From Poa pratensis (lineage: Eukaryota > Streptophyta > Magnoliopsida > Poales > Poaceae): a DNA stretch of 64,000 nt. Shown in pieces: positions 23,237 to 34,800 of the stretch. Under the pieces are notes generated by a model. It was not told where the DNA came from and made no database searches. It saw nothing but the letters and a program-made list of their open reading frames with translations. The DNA is taken from NCBI GenBank assembly GCA_947311845.1, contig CAMZMU010000027.1, forward strand, positions 43,984,853 through 44,048,852, written 5' to 3'. The translations under genes and the position numbers were made by a program. Positions within the stretch are counted from its first letter, which is position 1; the number at the start of each line of letters is the position of its first letter.

Positions 23237-24080
23237 GTGAGTACTCCTATTTATCCTTCTCATGCTCTGTAGAAGGGGTTCTGCAAGGGGCGAGCATCTG
23301 AACTGGTTCTGAATACGAACTTTTTTTGTTGCTTTAGTTAGTTAATTGCTTCCGACATAGAAACCTGGACTTGGTTGCGGTGTTAGATTTACTTCTCTGG
23401 GTGGGGGAAATATTTCCAATCAATGTGAAGTAGCAATCAGTGGGGACAACTTTGGCCTAATAAGTGGTGAATACACATGGACTCTCTAGTGACCCAAATA
23501 AATGTGTTGGGAGAACTCCCCTAAACATTTTAGATGTTGTTATAGTCTGTGTATAAAAAAACTAATCCTGTTTGTACCTCATCATTTGTTTGCAAAGAAT
23601 GGAAAGGCGACTACGATTGAATTGGCACTATCCTTCATCCCTACTGGAATGCTAAAAAAAGGTGTTGTGAAATAAGGAGGAATCATCTGTTTTTGTGGTT
23701 GCGGAATTACCTGAATGAATCATTTAGTGCTCAAAGTTGAGCTATTTTTGTTTTGGGAGCAAGAAATCACAAGTTGTGCTCCTACTATTGCCCTTTATGG
23801 CATAGTATCTAATAAAATCTGGCCTAAAAGTATGTATTCAAGTTTCAAACTTATTTTAGTAAGCAGAAATAAAGAGAATTGAGTGAAACAAGATAGGAGA
23901 ACAAATATATTTGATTTTCTTAATGCTGTTCTTTATCACCTTTAACCTAGAGGTTGCCCTATCTCTTGCTTCGTTTGCTCGTAATTATGTTATCTTTCCA
24001 CTACATTTAAGTGTTTTTTATCTGAAGCTTTTTCTAAATTTGGAGTTGGACTTGATCTTTGTTCTAAACATGTGAAACAG
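23237..24080 (+). other. probable 5' UTR intron of the EXO70 gene
   Basis: A good donor (ACCG/GTGAGT at 23237) after a GC-rich leader and an acceptor (GTGAAACAG, ending 24080) bracket AT-rich sequence, 54 bp before the EXO70 ATG. Inferred from composition and splice sites only. Confidence 0.5.
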
Positions 24081-24134
24081 GGAAAGGAAGCCCCACACAC
24101 CTTCTCTGAAGACGTTGTATAAAGAATCAACAAA

Positions 24135-25952
24135 ATGATGGCTCCTGATTTAGTTGAGCAGTACACAAGCATCAGCCTGGGAGAAGAAATACAGATATGT
24201 GATTTTAGGCTTGCGCTCAAGGTACTGCGAAAGAAGATCCTCAGTCTGGATTTTCAGAACTCCTTACATGTTCATGATCCACAGAACTCCTTTCAGTACT
24301 TAGAAGTACTGTACAAATTGCGGCAACTGTCTGAAAGGCTACGTAATTTGGACCCTGGTGGAGAAGCCAAAGAGCACAAGGAACTCACTGTATATGCTAA
24401 TGACCTTTTTGAAATGGCAATGGCGAGGCTTGAAGAGGAGTTTGTTTACCTTCTTACATACTACAAACAACCATTAGAACAGGAACTTCTATCCTTCCGT
24501 TCTACAGAAGATGGCAGCACGGATGAATTTTCATGCAGCTCATTCAGTGAGGATCAAAGTGAAGGGAAATCAACACAAACTGGTAGTAGCGGAGGATCTG
24601 AATATTTTGTGGCTGATTTGATTCAACCTGGTGCGTTCTCTGCTGTCAAGTCCATTGCTAACTTCATGTTCTTGGGTGACTACAGTAACGAGTGTTGCCA
24701 AGCATATATAAATGCACGACAAGCTACAATCGATGAGTTCGTTGGGTCTCTTCAGATCGAGAAGCACAGTATAGAAGAACTTCTGAACACTAGATGGAAC
24801 AAACTGAGCTCATCAATAAAGAGGTGGAACCGGGCAATGAAGTATTTTGTCCGAGTGTACCTTGCAAGCGAGAAGCGCCTTAGCAGTCTCATCTTTGGCG
24901 AGCTTTCAGAATCAACTGTAGACATGTGCTTCTATGAGATCTCATTTAGCTCCGTCATGCAGCTCCTGAGCTTTTATGAATCTGTAGCAATTAGAGATCC
25001 TAAACCAGAAAAACTTTTCCGTATTCTTGACATGTATGAAGTCCTAGACGATCTGCTCCCTGAAGCAGAATTCTTGTTTCAGGCAGGGGGCAGTGCTATG
25101 GTTCTAACTGAGTATAATGAAGTCCTACTCCAAATGGGAGAAGCAGCGAGGAAAACATTTGCAGAATTCAAGTATGCCATCCAATCCTACACGTCATCCA
25201 GTGCAGTTCCTAATGGTGCTGTGCATCCCCTTACAAAGTATGTCATGAATTATATAAAGGCTGTCACAGTTTACAGCAAAACTCTTGATTCACTTCTCAA
25301 GGACACAGATGAAGGACATCATCATTTTTCTGCTGACAGTCAGTCCATGCCAAACTCAAGCCCTCATTTCACAGTTACAGCATTACATCTGCAGTCTGTT
25401 GCTGCAGCTTCAGAAGCAAATCTTGAAGCTGGGTCTAGACTGTACAGAGATGGTCGATTAAGGAACATATTTATGATGAACAATATCTGCTACATGGTCC
25501 AGAAAGTAAAGAGCTCGGATCTCAAAAACTTTCTTGGTGATGACTGGATCCGGATGCACAATCGAATGTTTCAGCATCAAGCCACACACTATGAGCGGGC
25601 ATCGTGGAGTCAGGTCCTTTCTTACCTTAATGATGATGGCTTATGTGCTGCAGGAGATGCTGCTTCCCGTAAAACCATTAGGGAAAAGTTTAAGAATTTC
25701 AACATGTCCTTTGAAGACGTTTATCGAGTTCAAACAGCATGGTCTGTTCCAGATGACCAACTCCGTGAAGATGTCAGGATATCCATATCACTGAAAGTTA
25801 TACAGGCTTATAGAACATTCTTGGGAAGGTACTCCTCCTTCCTTGATGGCACGAAGCATAGAGATCGTTACATAAAGTACAGGCCTGAGGATTTGGAGGA
25901 ACTTTTGCTGGATCTGTTTGAAGGAACTCAAAAATCGTTGCAGCATGCCTGA
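24135..25952 (+). CDS. EXO70: EXO70 exocyst complex subunit
   Basis: EXO70 tethers secretory vesicles to the plasma membrane as part of the octameric exocyst; plants have many paralogues. One coding exon of 605 aa, as is usual for plant EXO70 genes other than the A clade. An N-terminal helical region (LRQLSERLRNLDPGGEAKEH, about residues 60-85) leads to the EFVYLLTYYKQPLEQELLSF segment, a Ser/Asp-rich linker (about 130-160), and the Exo70 domain from about residue 210. That domain includes LFRILDMYEVLDDLLPEAE, YIKAVTVYSKTLDSLL, IFMMNNICYMVQKVK, LGDDWIRMHNRMFQ and the C-terminal RYIKYRPEDLEELLLDLFEG. All expected motifs are present and uninterrupted. The first ATG of the ORF is used, MMAPDLVEQY. 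The subfamily letter is not assigned. Confidence 0.92.
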   Translation: MMAPDLVEQYTSISLGEEIQICDFRLALKVLRKKILSLDFQNSLHVHDPQNSFQYLEVLYKLRQLSERLRNLDPGGEAKEHKELTVYANDLFEMAMARLEEEFVYLLTYYKQPLEQELLSFRSTEDGSTDEFSCSSFSEDQSEGKSTQTGSSGGSEYFVADLIQPGAFSAVKSIANFMFLGDYSNECCQAYINARQATIDEFVGSLQIEKHSIEELLNTRWNKLSSSIKRWNRAMKYFVRVYLASEKRLSSLIFGELSESTVDMCFYEISFSSVMQLLSFYESVAIRDPKPEKLFRILDMYEVLDDLLPEAEFLFQAGGSAMVLTEYNEVLLQMGEAARKTFAEFKYAIQSYTSSSAVPNGAVHPLTKYVMNYIKAVTVYSKTLDSLLKDTDEGHHHFSADSQSMPNSSPHFTVTALHLQSVAAASEANLEAGSRLYRDGRLRNIFMMNNICYMVQKVKSSDLKNFLGDDWIRMHNRMFQHQATHYERASWSQVLSYLNDDGLCAAGDAASRKTIREKFKNFNMSFEDVYRVQTAWSVPDDQLREDVRISISLKVIQAYRTFLGRYSSFLDGTKHRDRYIKYRPEDLEELLLDLFEGTQKSLQHA

Positions 25953-27043
25953 CGAGCTTGAAGCTTAAAAGCACAGTTATTCGTGGAGAGATGTCACGCT
26001 GGCTGTAATTTGTTTTTATCATTTTTCAAAAAGTTGTATTGTTTAGTTATTCTATTGATGTCCACGCTCAAAAGAATGTAAATTGTTGATGCTTTGTATC
26101 AGAAATTGCATCAATTTCATGGCAGCTATGGTTCCTACAGCTGGCCATTTGTGGTAGGATAGGGGACGTGTGTCGCACTCTTGGATCATGGTCTAAAGTG
26201 GACGGGAATAGTTTTGTTTCGTTCTCTTTTGTAGTTCATTTGTTCAGTATTGATGGTTTTCTTTGTTTTCAGTAATTTTAATAGGATTGCAAATCTCCGT
26301 TGTATGAGAATTATCTTATAGCTGAGTCAGCTTCTTAGCCATTGGATGTTGCACAGACACTCATATTGGTCTAGGCGCAACACAGAATTTTCTTCTGTTA
26401 TATTGTGGTTCCAACAACTCCACAAACTTTTTTAGCTGCACCATGGTTCCAAAAAATATTTTTCAGTTGCACTATATTTTTTTTTTTGCGAGGAAACCAG
26501 AAGATATTATAGGAAGAACATTACAAAAAGCACCCCAAGAAAGACGAAAATTACACTCCAGACCTTCTGCAACCTAGAGACGCCGGCGAAGAGCAGAACG
26601 TGCCGGTGGCGCGCCGCCGCCGCGTCTTCCTTCAAGCCTTGGATCAGAAGACTTTAGCACTGATAAAATTCAGTTAATTACATACTTGGTGTGACTGAAT
26701 TTTTCTTTTCAGAACGTAGGTTATGTTTTCCACAGAGATTGGAGTTAGTTATCTGTCGAATGGGAGCTAGCGCGTTCCGCAAAGAAAAAATGCAGCTGGG
26801 AGATTTTGTTGTCGTTAAAAAAGAAAAGAATCGTCTTAAGAAAATAGAAAAAACTTTCAGTACTAGTTCTATTGCTGGATCATGGCGTACTCTGCAATTC
26901 GTTAACAAAAAGAATCAACACACACGTACAGCTATGGCCACCTGTACAGAAAGAATATTAGCCTGAATCAATCTTCATGTCCTTGGATCAACATTCGATC
27001 AAATTAGCACTACCGCTTGCACAAAATTATTCGCCGTGGCTGG
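25953..27043. other. intergenic between EXO70 and the DUF620 gene
   Basis: It contains the EXO70 3' UTR (roughly to 26120), AT-rich unique sequence, a possible LINE tail near 26467-26640, and the 3' flank of the minus-strand DUF620 gene. No further gene seen. Confidence 0.4.
26467..26640 (-). mobile_element. possible LINE 3' fragment
   Basis: A run of Ts at about 26469-26481 followed by GCGAGGAAACCAGAAGATAT and GC-rich sequence looks like a minus-strand non-LTR retrotransposon tail. No convincing target duplication was found. Confidence 0.3.
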
Positions 27044-28375
27044 TCATCCGGCGTGCTGGTCGTCGCCCTCCTTCTTGAGGTCTGACGGCGGCAGGAAGTA
27101 GTCGGAGGTGAGGCCGTGCACATTGAAGTCGGCCTCCTCCACCGTCCACGTCTCCTCCAGCTTCCTCTTGTGGTTGACGGAGCCCTCGCCGTAGCGGAAG
27201 AGCGTGACGGTGGTGCGGCCGCCATGCGCGATGGTGACGCCGTCGATGTGGCGGTAGTCGGAGATGACGGACTCCATGCTGGTCTCCCAGAAGATGTTCT
27301 CGCTGCGGCGCGCGCCCTTGCCGGACTTCATGCGGAGCAGGTGCGAGTCCTCCAGCTGGATCAGCAGGCCCGTGCGCTGGCTGAAGTACCCCCACACCGT
27401 GTGGTGGATGATGTCGAACGCCGCCGCGCTCCGGGCACGCAGCGTCGCCGCGCTCGCCTCCAGCTTCAGGATGAAGCACTCCTCCCCGTTGATCACCTTC
27501 TCGCCGATGCACACCGCGTCCGAGAACAGGTTCGCGATCGAACGCGGGTCCAGACCCTGCACGTACGTCATGTATCATGGCTTGCATCGGTGTCAATGGA
27601 AAATGCATGAGTGACGGTTCTGTACTTGGAGGGAGCGGCGGAGGGGGCGGGGAGGGCCGCGAGAAACGTGGGAGTTCTCGGCGGCGGACTGGCGCCAAGC
27701 GACCTTGCCGTCGCTGCCGGCGCTCATCTTGTGGCCGGCCATGATGAGCTCGAAGTACCAGACTTCGGGGCACTTCTGCCAGAGCACGAAGCCGCCGACC
27801 TCGGCGCGGCCCTGGGCGGCTGTCACGGTCTGGTCGCCGAGGTGGAACTCGGACGCGCACATCCGCACCTTCCCCACGGCGTACATGCTCTGCACGCCCT
27901 GCAGCGCCGCCTGTCCGCCGGTCGCCGCGATGTACTGCTGCATGATGTACTTGGCCGTCGACGCTTGCTTCATTCCATCCATGCACGCATCACAGACACA
28001 TAGTCGATCGATCAATCATTTTGTTTTCGTGTACGTACGCGCGCGTGCATGGCATTAGCAAAGACGTACGATGGACGAGTCGCGGATGGAGCGGCTGAAG
28101 GCACGGTCGTGGGGGACGGGGCAGGGGATGAGCGGCGAGCCGACGACGTTGAGGAAGAGCTGGAGCTCGGCGTTGGCGGCGGCGGCGGCAGGTCCGTCGA
28201 CGGTGGCGCGGTCGAAGGCCTGGGTCTTGAGCCAGGCGCGCATGCTGGCGCCGCCGGCGCCGCGGCGCTTGTCGGCGCCGGGGGCATTGGCGAGCATCTC
28301 ATCGGGAATGGGCACCTCCAGCACCGTGTCCAGTGTATCGTCGCGGTCCGTGTTCGGGCACAGCTTCCTCATCAC
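27044..28375 (-). CDS. DUF620 family protein, function unknown
   Basis: Three exons join in frame on the minus strand: 28375-28070, 27967-27626 and 27556-27044, giving 386 aa. The protein starts MMRKLCPNTDRDDTLDTVLE, the usual N terminus of plant DUF620 proteins. Further family segments are AKYIMQQYIAATGGQAAL, GKVRMCASEFHLG, WYFELIMAGHKMSAGSDGKV, PLRRSLQGLDPRSIANLFSD across the second junction, and GEECFILKLEA, HTVWGYFSQRTGLLIQLEDS and ENIFWETSMESVISDYRHID. Introns are 101-102 bp and 69 bp. The long plus-strand ORFs opposite are GC-rich shadows. No catalytic motif is known for the family; it is plant-specific. I assign no function. Confidence 0.9.
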
Positions 28376-29623
28376 ACCACCACCAGCACCGCATCAACGC
28401 CGATAGGCCACCGGACGCGTGCTGCAGGGGAGACGGAGAAGAGAGGGAAAGAGAGAAACAGGGGAAGGGACGAGAGGTGAAGAAGGTCGACGACATGTAG
28501 GAGCAGGCGCCATGCATTGGAACCGAGGAATTGGTGGATCGCGCGGAGAACGGAGGTTGAGGACACGCGGACGGCGCTCATCCGTGCCATGCGTAGGAAA
28601 CAGAGTTTCCTCTGCATGCTGTGCAACACTTGCATTTTTTTTACGGAAGAACACTTCGAATTTCGTGGCTAGAAAAATGTCACAATTGCAAGGGCTTGAC
28701 CCAGCCCAAAACAGTACGTGACACGCCTACCTTTAATTTGTAGGATTTTAAAAATATTTGTGGAGGATTAAAATCGTATGATTTTTTTTATTCGGTAGCC
28801 ATTTGATTCAAAGGATTCATATCTCATAGGAAATAATCACATTGAAATCTGGTAATGTATACTTAATAGAAAAATAAAATGAGCTCTAACCTCGTTGGCA
28901 ATTTCTTTACCACAATCAAATAAAAATTACTCTTTCCATAGGATTCAATTAGACATGTAGGCACGCCATCCCAATTTTAGGTTTCATATTCCTATACTTT
29001 TCCTACTCCCTCCGTTCGGAAAAAGATGTCACAAAAATGAACTATAGATAGACTATTTTTGTGACATCATTTTTCGAACGGAGGGAGTACCATTTAAAAG
29101 AGCCCTTAAACGGATCACCGACTGAAACTTTTAAGCCCACACGAGCCGACAAGGCAACCTGATTTTAAGCTATTTGTTTTGATAATAGCAGGGAGCCTAA
29201 CCTGTTAAAATCAAGAAGTAATATACCATCATCAAGCCTACAAGGACTACAAGTGGCAAATTTAACCACCTTCTTTTTTGCGGATGATAGCATGTTGTTT
29301 GTGAGAGCGAGTGTTATGTTGTTTATGAGAGCGAGTGTTGATGGAGCGGGAGAAGTAGCTGAATTGCTTGAATCCCACTCGTAGCACAACACAGTAGCAT
29401 CGCACGAGTTTTGTATCCCTATGTACTTGGCCGTTCTTCCCTCAGAAAAAAGAAGGTAGCATCGCCATGAATGATGCAAACTGTCAGTTAAGCACCGAAT
29501 ACAGAAATTCGTGACATTGAGGCAAAGAAATGAAACTCCATACATGGGCTAAATTAACAAAATGAAAGACGTACACAGACAAACGTGAATTCAAAACAAC
29601 ATGCACGTCGATCTCCACCAACA
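28376..29623. other. upstream region of the DUF620 gene and intergenic
   Basis: GC- and purine-rich leader sequence to about 28560, then AT-rich intergenic DNA with a Stowaway MITE (29006-29087). ORFs at 28394-28721 and 29165-29545 show no recognisable domain. Confidence 0.4.
29006..29087. mobile_element. Stowaway MITE, 82 bp
   Basis: Near-perfect inverted termini (CTCCCTCCGTTCGGAAAAA and its complement ending GAACGGAGGGAG) flanked by TA on both sides. The whole element is almost palindromic. Confidence 0.85.
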
Positions 29624-30865
29624 GAAAGCACGCCCCCTGCCTCCCGGGTCGCTCCCGCTCGGGCGACTCCGGAGGCCCCCCAAACCCTAGAAAAAAGCCC
29701 CCAGATTCGATCTCCCCTGGCCGTTGCCGCCGCCGTTGCCGGCGGCGGTGGCGGCGCCCTGCCCGTCAAAGGCGGAGGGCACGGTGGGCGTCCCTGACGG
29801 CGTCCTGGCGAGCGGAGCTGAGGTGCTGTTTTGGGCGCGTGGGGTGGAGGACGCCGGGGCGGCGGCTCTGGACCAAGATGGCGGCGTCGTCTCGGCGGCG
29901 AGCGGCGGCCGTGAGTGCTAGCCCGTGACCCTGGCCGTGCGGACGGTGGGGTGACGGGGAGCGGGTGGCGCGGCGCGTGGGGCTCTCCGCCGCCCTCTGC
30001 GTCAGATCTGTGAAGACCGACATCTCCTTCTGCAGCTGCTCCCTCCCCTTGGCCGATCTCGCTAGATCTGGCCGGTGGAAGGTGCTGGGGTGCTCGAGAC
30101 CGGGGAAACCCTTGGCCGGCGGTGGCCACAACGGCGGCGGTGCCTCGGCGCCGGATCCCTCCCTGGAGGCTTCGTTGAGGTCCCTTCTCCCATCCCTAAC
30201 CTCTCTGTTCTTGGGTGAAAACCCTAATCCCCTGCTTGGGCGGCGGCGGCGTTGCGATGTCGCTCCCCTTCCTGGAGGCGCTGCCCGGGGATTGAGGAGG
30301 TGGTTGGTGAGTGGCTGCTCGGAGATGGCGTGTGGCGGTGCTGGAGGTCTGCAATGGCGCTGCTTGGTCCTTCTTGCCGGTCTTCCCAGTGTGTGCTCCC
30401 ATTCTGCAGCTTGCGTCTTCCTGTGTGGAAGCGCTGCAGCTGATGGCGGCGTTCGTTTGGAGCTTCGGCGTGGCTGCCGCTCATACTCTCTCCGTTGGCC
30501 ACTTGGGTTGCTGCTCTTGCGGGTTCTCGGGTGAACTTCTTTGTCGGCCGACGGTGCGGCGCCCTTCGAGCCAGGGCGAGAGGGAAAGGGTCCCTCTTCG
30601 ACGACAGAGGCCGCAAGGCTGCACCTTTGGCCTGTGGATTCGATGTGTCTGCGTTCTACCGTTGCTCATGCCTCCTGCATTGTCTTGCCTCGCTCCGGTG
30701 GCGTCCGCGGTGGAAGACGATGGCCTCGACGATCCAAGCGATGCTTTTTCCTATTCTGTTTGTTGGGTGTGTGAGGCTTGTAAGCTGTGCGTTTGTACTC
30801 CGTAATCTACCGTACTGGCTTTGTTAATTCAAAGTTGGGCTCTTTGAGCCTTTAATCTAAAAAAA
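29624..30865 (+). mobile_element. GC-rich non-LTR retroposon, no RT ORF, 1.24 kb
   Basis: The insertion is flanked by ATCTCCACCAACA at 29611-29623 and 30866-30878, a 13-bp target duplication, and ends in a run of As at 30858-30865 directly before the right copy. These are marks of target-primed reverse transcription. The body is GC-rich with many overlapping ORFs but no reverse transcriptase or endonuclease motif. It shares GACGCCGGGGCGGCGGC and similar phrases with 46708-48078, so the two belong to one family or to related ones. Confidence 0.75.
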
Positions 30866-31376
30866 ATCTCCACCAACAAAGCAACGAAGCGCTGACTAGA
30901 TCGAAGACGATATCCCTAGAAAAATGCACTACTAGTTTAATTTACGCTGCTTTACGGTGAAATCACTGCACCCAGAAAGCAAGGATGGAGGCGAGGCCGA
31001 GGAAAACGCGAACGCCGGCACACGCAGCAGCACCGTCGCTGCTCTCGGGGCCTATGATGCTCACCGAAGGGCCGGGCGCGCCACCGATCGGCGTAGTGAT
31101 GGTCCCTCCTATGCCGGGTGTAGCTGGGTTTGTCGTGCCTGGGGAAGAAGAGTTGGTGCCCGCGCCACCGGCGCCTGTCGCCGTGCCATTCCCGGTGCTT
31201 GTCCCCGCAGCACTTGCAGTTGCCGGGTACTTGCAGGGTCCGGAGCCTGCACAAGTTACAAATGCACCGTGAGAACGACGATATCAGCTAAGATATGACG
31301 ACCGATAGATTGGGGAGAAGGATCGTTGAAACTGATGAGTAGACAGGTACGTACTGGGGTCTGTGGTGGTGAGGGC

Positions 31377-31858
31377 TGTTGGAAATAGGCTTGTGTGTTC
31401 AGTCGACAAGTTCCTTCGAGTGCGAGGAGTCGACAAGTGTTCGAATCAGGAGGACTCGAGTAGGTAGCCCAGTCGGAGGTTGTTCTGACTGGAGGTAGTT
31501 TCCGGGTACGTGGAGTCGAACTCTCGACTCCTACCCGAGGAAGTGTCGAGTGACGGAGTTGGCCTGTCGACTCCGGCTCGTGGACACGTCAGCGCGGGTG
31601 TTGGCGGTCTGGAATCTGCTAGGAGGTTCTAGAAGTACAGGTGTCCTGGACACCTGTGTGGCCCGCGCGTAGCGGTGTGACACCTGTCCCTGTGTGGATA
31701 GGTTCGCCACGCTGGCTGGAAATATCTAGCCAGATATTTGTAGGAATAGTGTTTACCCTATAAATACCCCATGAATAGAAAACGGAAAATTGAGGCAAAC
31801 CATTTCTTTGGCACACACTCCCCTCTCTCTCTCGAGCAAGAAGGTCTCACGGGCAACA
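31377..31858 (+). repeat. 5' LTR of the copia element, 482 bp
   Basis: Bounded by TGTTG and CAACA. It contains TCGACTC/GAGTCGA-rich repeats, a TATA-like CTATAAATACC near 31760, and CT-rich sequence before the end. Confidence 0.85.
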
Positions 31859-31899
31859 GTTGGTATCAGAGCCTGAGTTCTTGAGAGATCTCACCGGAG

Positions 31900-34800
31900 A
31901 TGGGCGAAGGAAAGGCGCTCATGCCAGCGGAGGTGAAGGAGGCCACAAGCACGCTGGCAGTCCAGCGTGTTGTGCGGGAGGCCGGTAGTTCGTGGCCGCT
32001 GCTCACGCGGTCAAACTACGCGGACTGGGCGCTGCTCATGCAAGTGAAGCTTGAGGCACGCCGTGTTTGGTCCGCCGTGCACGATGGCACGGAGGAGCGC
32101 GAGACGGACCGGGCAGCACTGGAGTACGTGCTGCTCGCCGTTCCGCCGGAGATGATCTCCACACTGGCGTCGAAGAAGACGGCCAAGGAGGCGTGGGAGG
32201 CGATCAAGACGATGCGGGTCGGAGATACCCGTGTCCGGGAGGCGAAGGCGACTGCGCTCAAGAAGCAGTACGAGGCCATCAAGTTCGGCGACGGCGAGAA
32301 CATCGACGACTTCGCCATGCGGATGTCGTCACTCGTGTCGCAGCTTGGGGTGCTCGGCGTCACCATCACCGAGCCAGACACAATCCGTAAGTTTCTCTCG
32401 GTCGTTCCCACGAGGTTATCGCAGATGGCATGCTCAATCGAGACTCTGCTCGACCTCGACAAGCTCCCCATGGAGGAGCTCATCGGCCGCCTCAAAACGG
32501 CTGAGGAGCGACATGAGGCGGAGAAGCCGGAGGCCAAGCAGGCTGGGAAACTACTCCTCACGGAGGAGGAGTGGTTCTCTCGGATGCGCCTGCAGGATGG
32601 AGGTGGATCCTCCAGCCATACCGGACGCGGCGGCGGCAAGCCGCGCGGTCGCGGTAGAGGCAACTCAGCTCGTGGAGCTGGGAACCCTGGCACGTCGAAA
32701 GACACGTGCAGGTACTGCGGAGTCGCCGGCCATTGGGTGCGGGACTGCCGCAAGAAGAAGCGCGAGGAAGCACACCTCGTGCGCGCAGAGGGTGCGGAAG
32801 CACACCTCGTCCGTGGCGGAGACGATGAGGATGACAGCGCACTCCTGATGATGGAGACCTGCACCATCGCGACTGCCCCACAGCTCCCTGCTTCGACTCG
32901 CCAGGCGGAGTCGAGCACCTCGGAGGCGGCACCCTTGTCTCGACCGGTGGCAGAGTCAGCGACTCGACCGGTGGCAGAGTCGGAGGGATCGTCGACTCCT
33001 CCGAAGGAACTCGCGCCGATCCAGTGGATCGCGGAGTGGGACATGTCGACTCGGGAGGAGTCGACAGCATCGTCGAGTCAGGAGGACTCGGCAGGATCGT
33101 CGAGTGGCAAGCACTCGACTGCCCCAGCTCGGGAGGAGCTGGGCTCGTCGACTCGGGAGGAGTCGACAACCTCGTCGAGTGGAGAGCACTCGACTGCGTT
33201 GGCTCAGGAGGAGCTGACCATGGCAACTCGGGAGGAGTTGGCCACCCGGCTCCAGCAGCCGGGAGTGTCGGGTCGCAAGGACTCGACAACCTCGTCGGGT
33301 GGAGAGCACCCGACATCCTCGTCGAGTGGAGAGCACTCGACTGCGCCAGCTCGCAAGGAGCTGGCTGATCCGACTCGCAAGGAGCCGGTCCTCCTCATGC
33401 TAGAGGAGAAGGCGCAGGTGAACCTGGTGCAAGAGGGGGACGCCAAGAAGGGCGTCTGGTACCTCGACTCGGGCGCCACCAATCACATGACTGGTGACCG
33501 CGCCGCGTTCGCGGAACTCGACACAAGCATCATTGGAACTGTAAAGTTCGGTGATGGCTCGCGAGTCGAAATCTACGGGCAAGGGACGGTGCTCTTCGTC
33601 TGCAAGTCAGGCGAGCATCGGGCCGTCACCGGGGTGTACTACATACCCCGGCTGAACACGCAGATCATCAGCCTGGGCCAGTTCGACGAGAACGGCTGCC
33701 AGGTGCTGATCGAGGATGGGATCCTTCGAGTGCGTGATAGGGAGCGGCAGCTCCTGATCAAGGTCAGGCGAGAGCCGAACCGGATGTACAAGCTGCACGC
33801 GCGAGTCGCGCAGCCAGTGTGCCTAGTCGTGGGCACTGGCGACGACCCGGCGTGGACTTGGCATGCGCGGTTCGGGCACCTCAACTTCGACAGCTTGCGC
33901 CGACTGGCGAAGGGCGAGATGGTGCGTGGACTCCCTCTGGTGGAGCACGTGAACCAGCTCTGCGACGCCTGCCTAGCAGGGAAGCAGAGGCGAGCCCCAT
34001 TCGCAAAGCAAGCGAAGTTCCGGGCGAAGGAGCGACTCGAGTTGGTCCATGGCGACCTCTGCGGGCCGATCACCCCGGCCACACCGAGTGGGAAGAGGTA
34101 CTTCCTCCTACTGGTGGACGACCTGTCGCGGTACATGTGGCTCGCCCTTCTCTCGACGAAGGACGAGGCCGCAGCCGCCATCATTCGACTCCAGGCGGGA
34201 GCCGAAGCAGAAACAGGCTGCAAGCTGCGCACGCTGCGCACGGATCGCGGAGGCGAGTTCACCTCCGGGTCCTTCACAGCATACTGCGCTGAGCTCGGGA
34301 TGGAGCGTCACCTGACGGCTCCGTACTCCCCGCAGCAGAATGGCGTCGTGGAGCGACGCAACCAGACGATTGTGGGCATGGCCCGCAGTCTGCTGAAGGC
34401 CAAGAAGGTACCCGGAGAATTCTGGGGTGAGGCAGTGACGACGGCCGTGTTCATCTTGAACAGGTCGCCAACCAAGAGCGTGGACGGCATGACGCCGTTC
34501 GAGTCCTGGCATGGCCGCAAGCCGAATGTGAGCTTCATGCGTGGTGCATGTCAGAGAGACGCGCCCCGGGCTGAAGAAGCTCGACGACCGGAGCAGGCCG
34601 ATGATCTTCGTCGGGTATCAACCTGGGACGAAGGGTTATCGGGCCTATGACCCGGTGACTAACCGCGTGACCATCACGCGAGATGCCGTGTTCGACGAGA
34701 ACGCGAGCTGGGACTGGAGTTCGCCGGACACTCCGGTGAACACTTTCGGAGTCGACACCTTCGCAGTCGAGCACATGGTGTTCGAGCCGCAACCAACTTC

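Noticed and set aside
27116..27614. Plus-strand ORFs of 164 and 116 aa opposite the DUF620 last exon
   Set aside because: Antisense shadows of a well-supported GC-rich exon.
29585..30827. Several GC-rich ORFs of 60-190 aa as a candidate gene
   Set aside because: They overlap in all frames inside a retroposon with target duplications and carry no recognisable domain.
32016..33044. 342-aa minus-strand ORF under the copia gag
   Set aside because: Antisense to clear gag and zinc-knuckle coding sequence.
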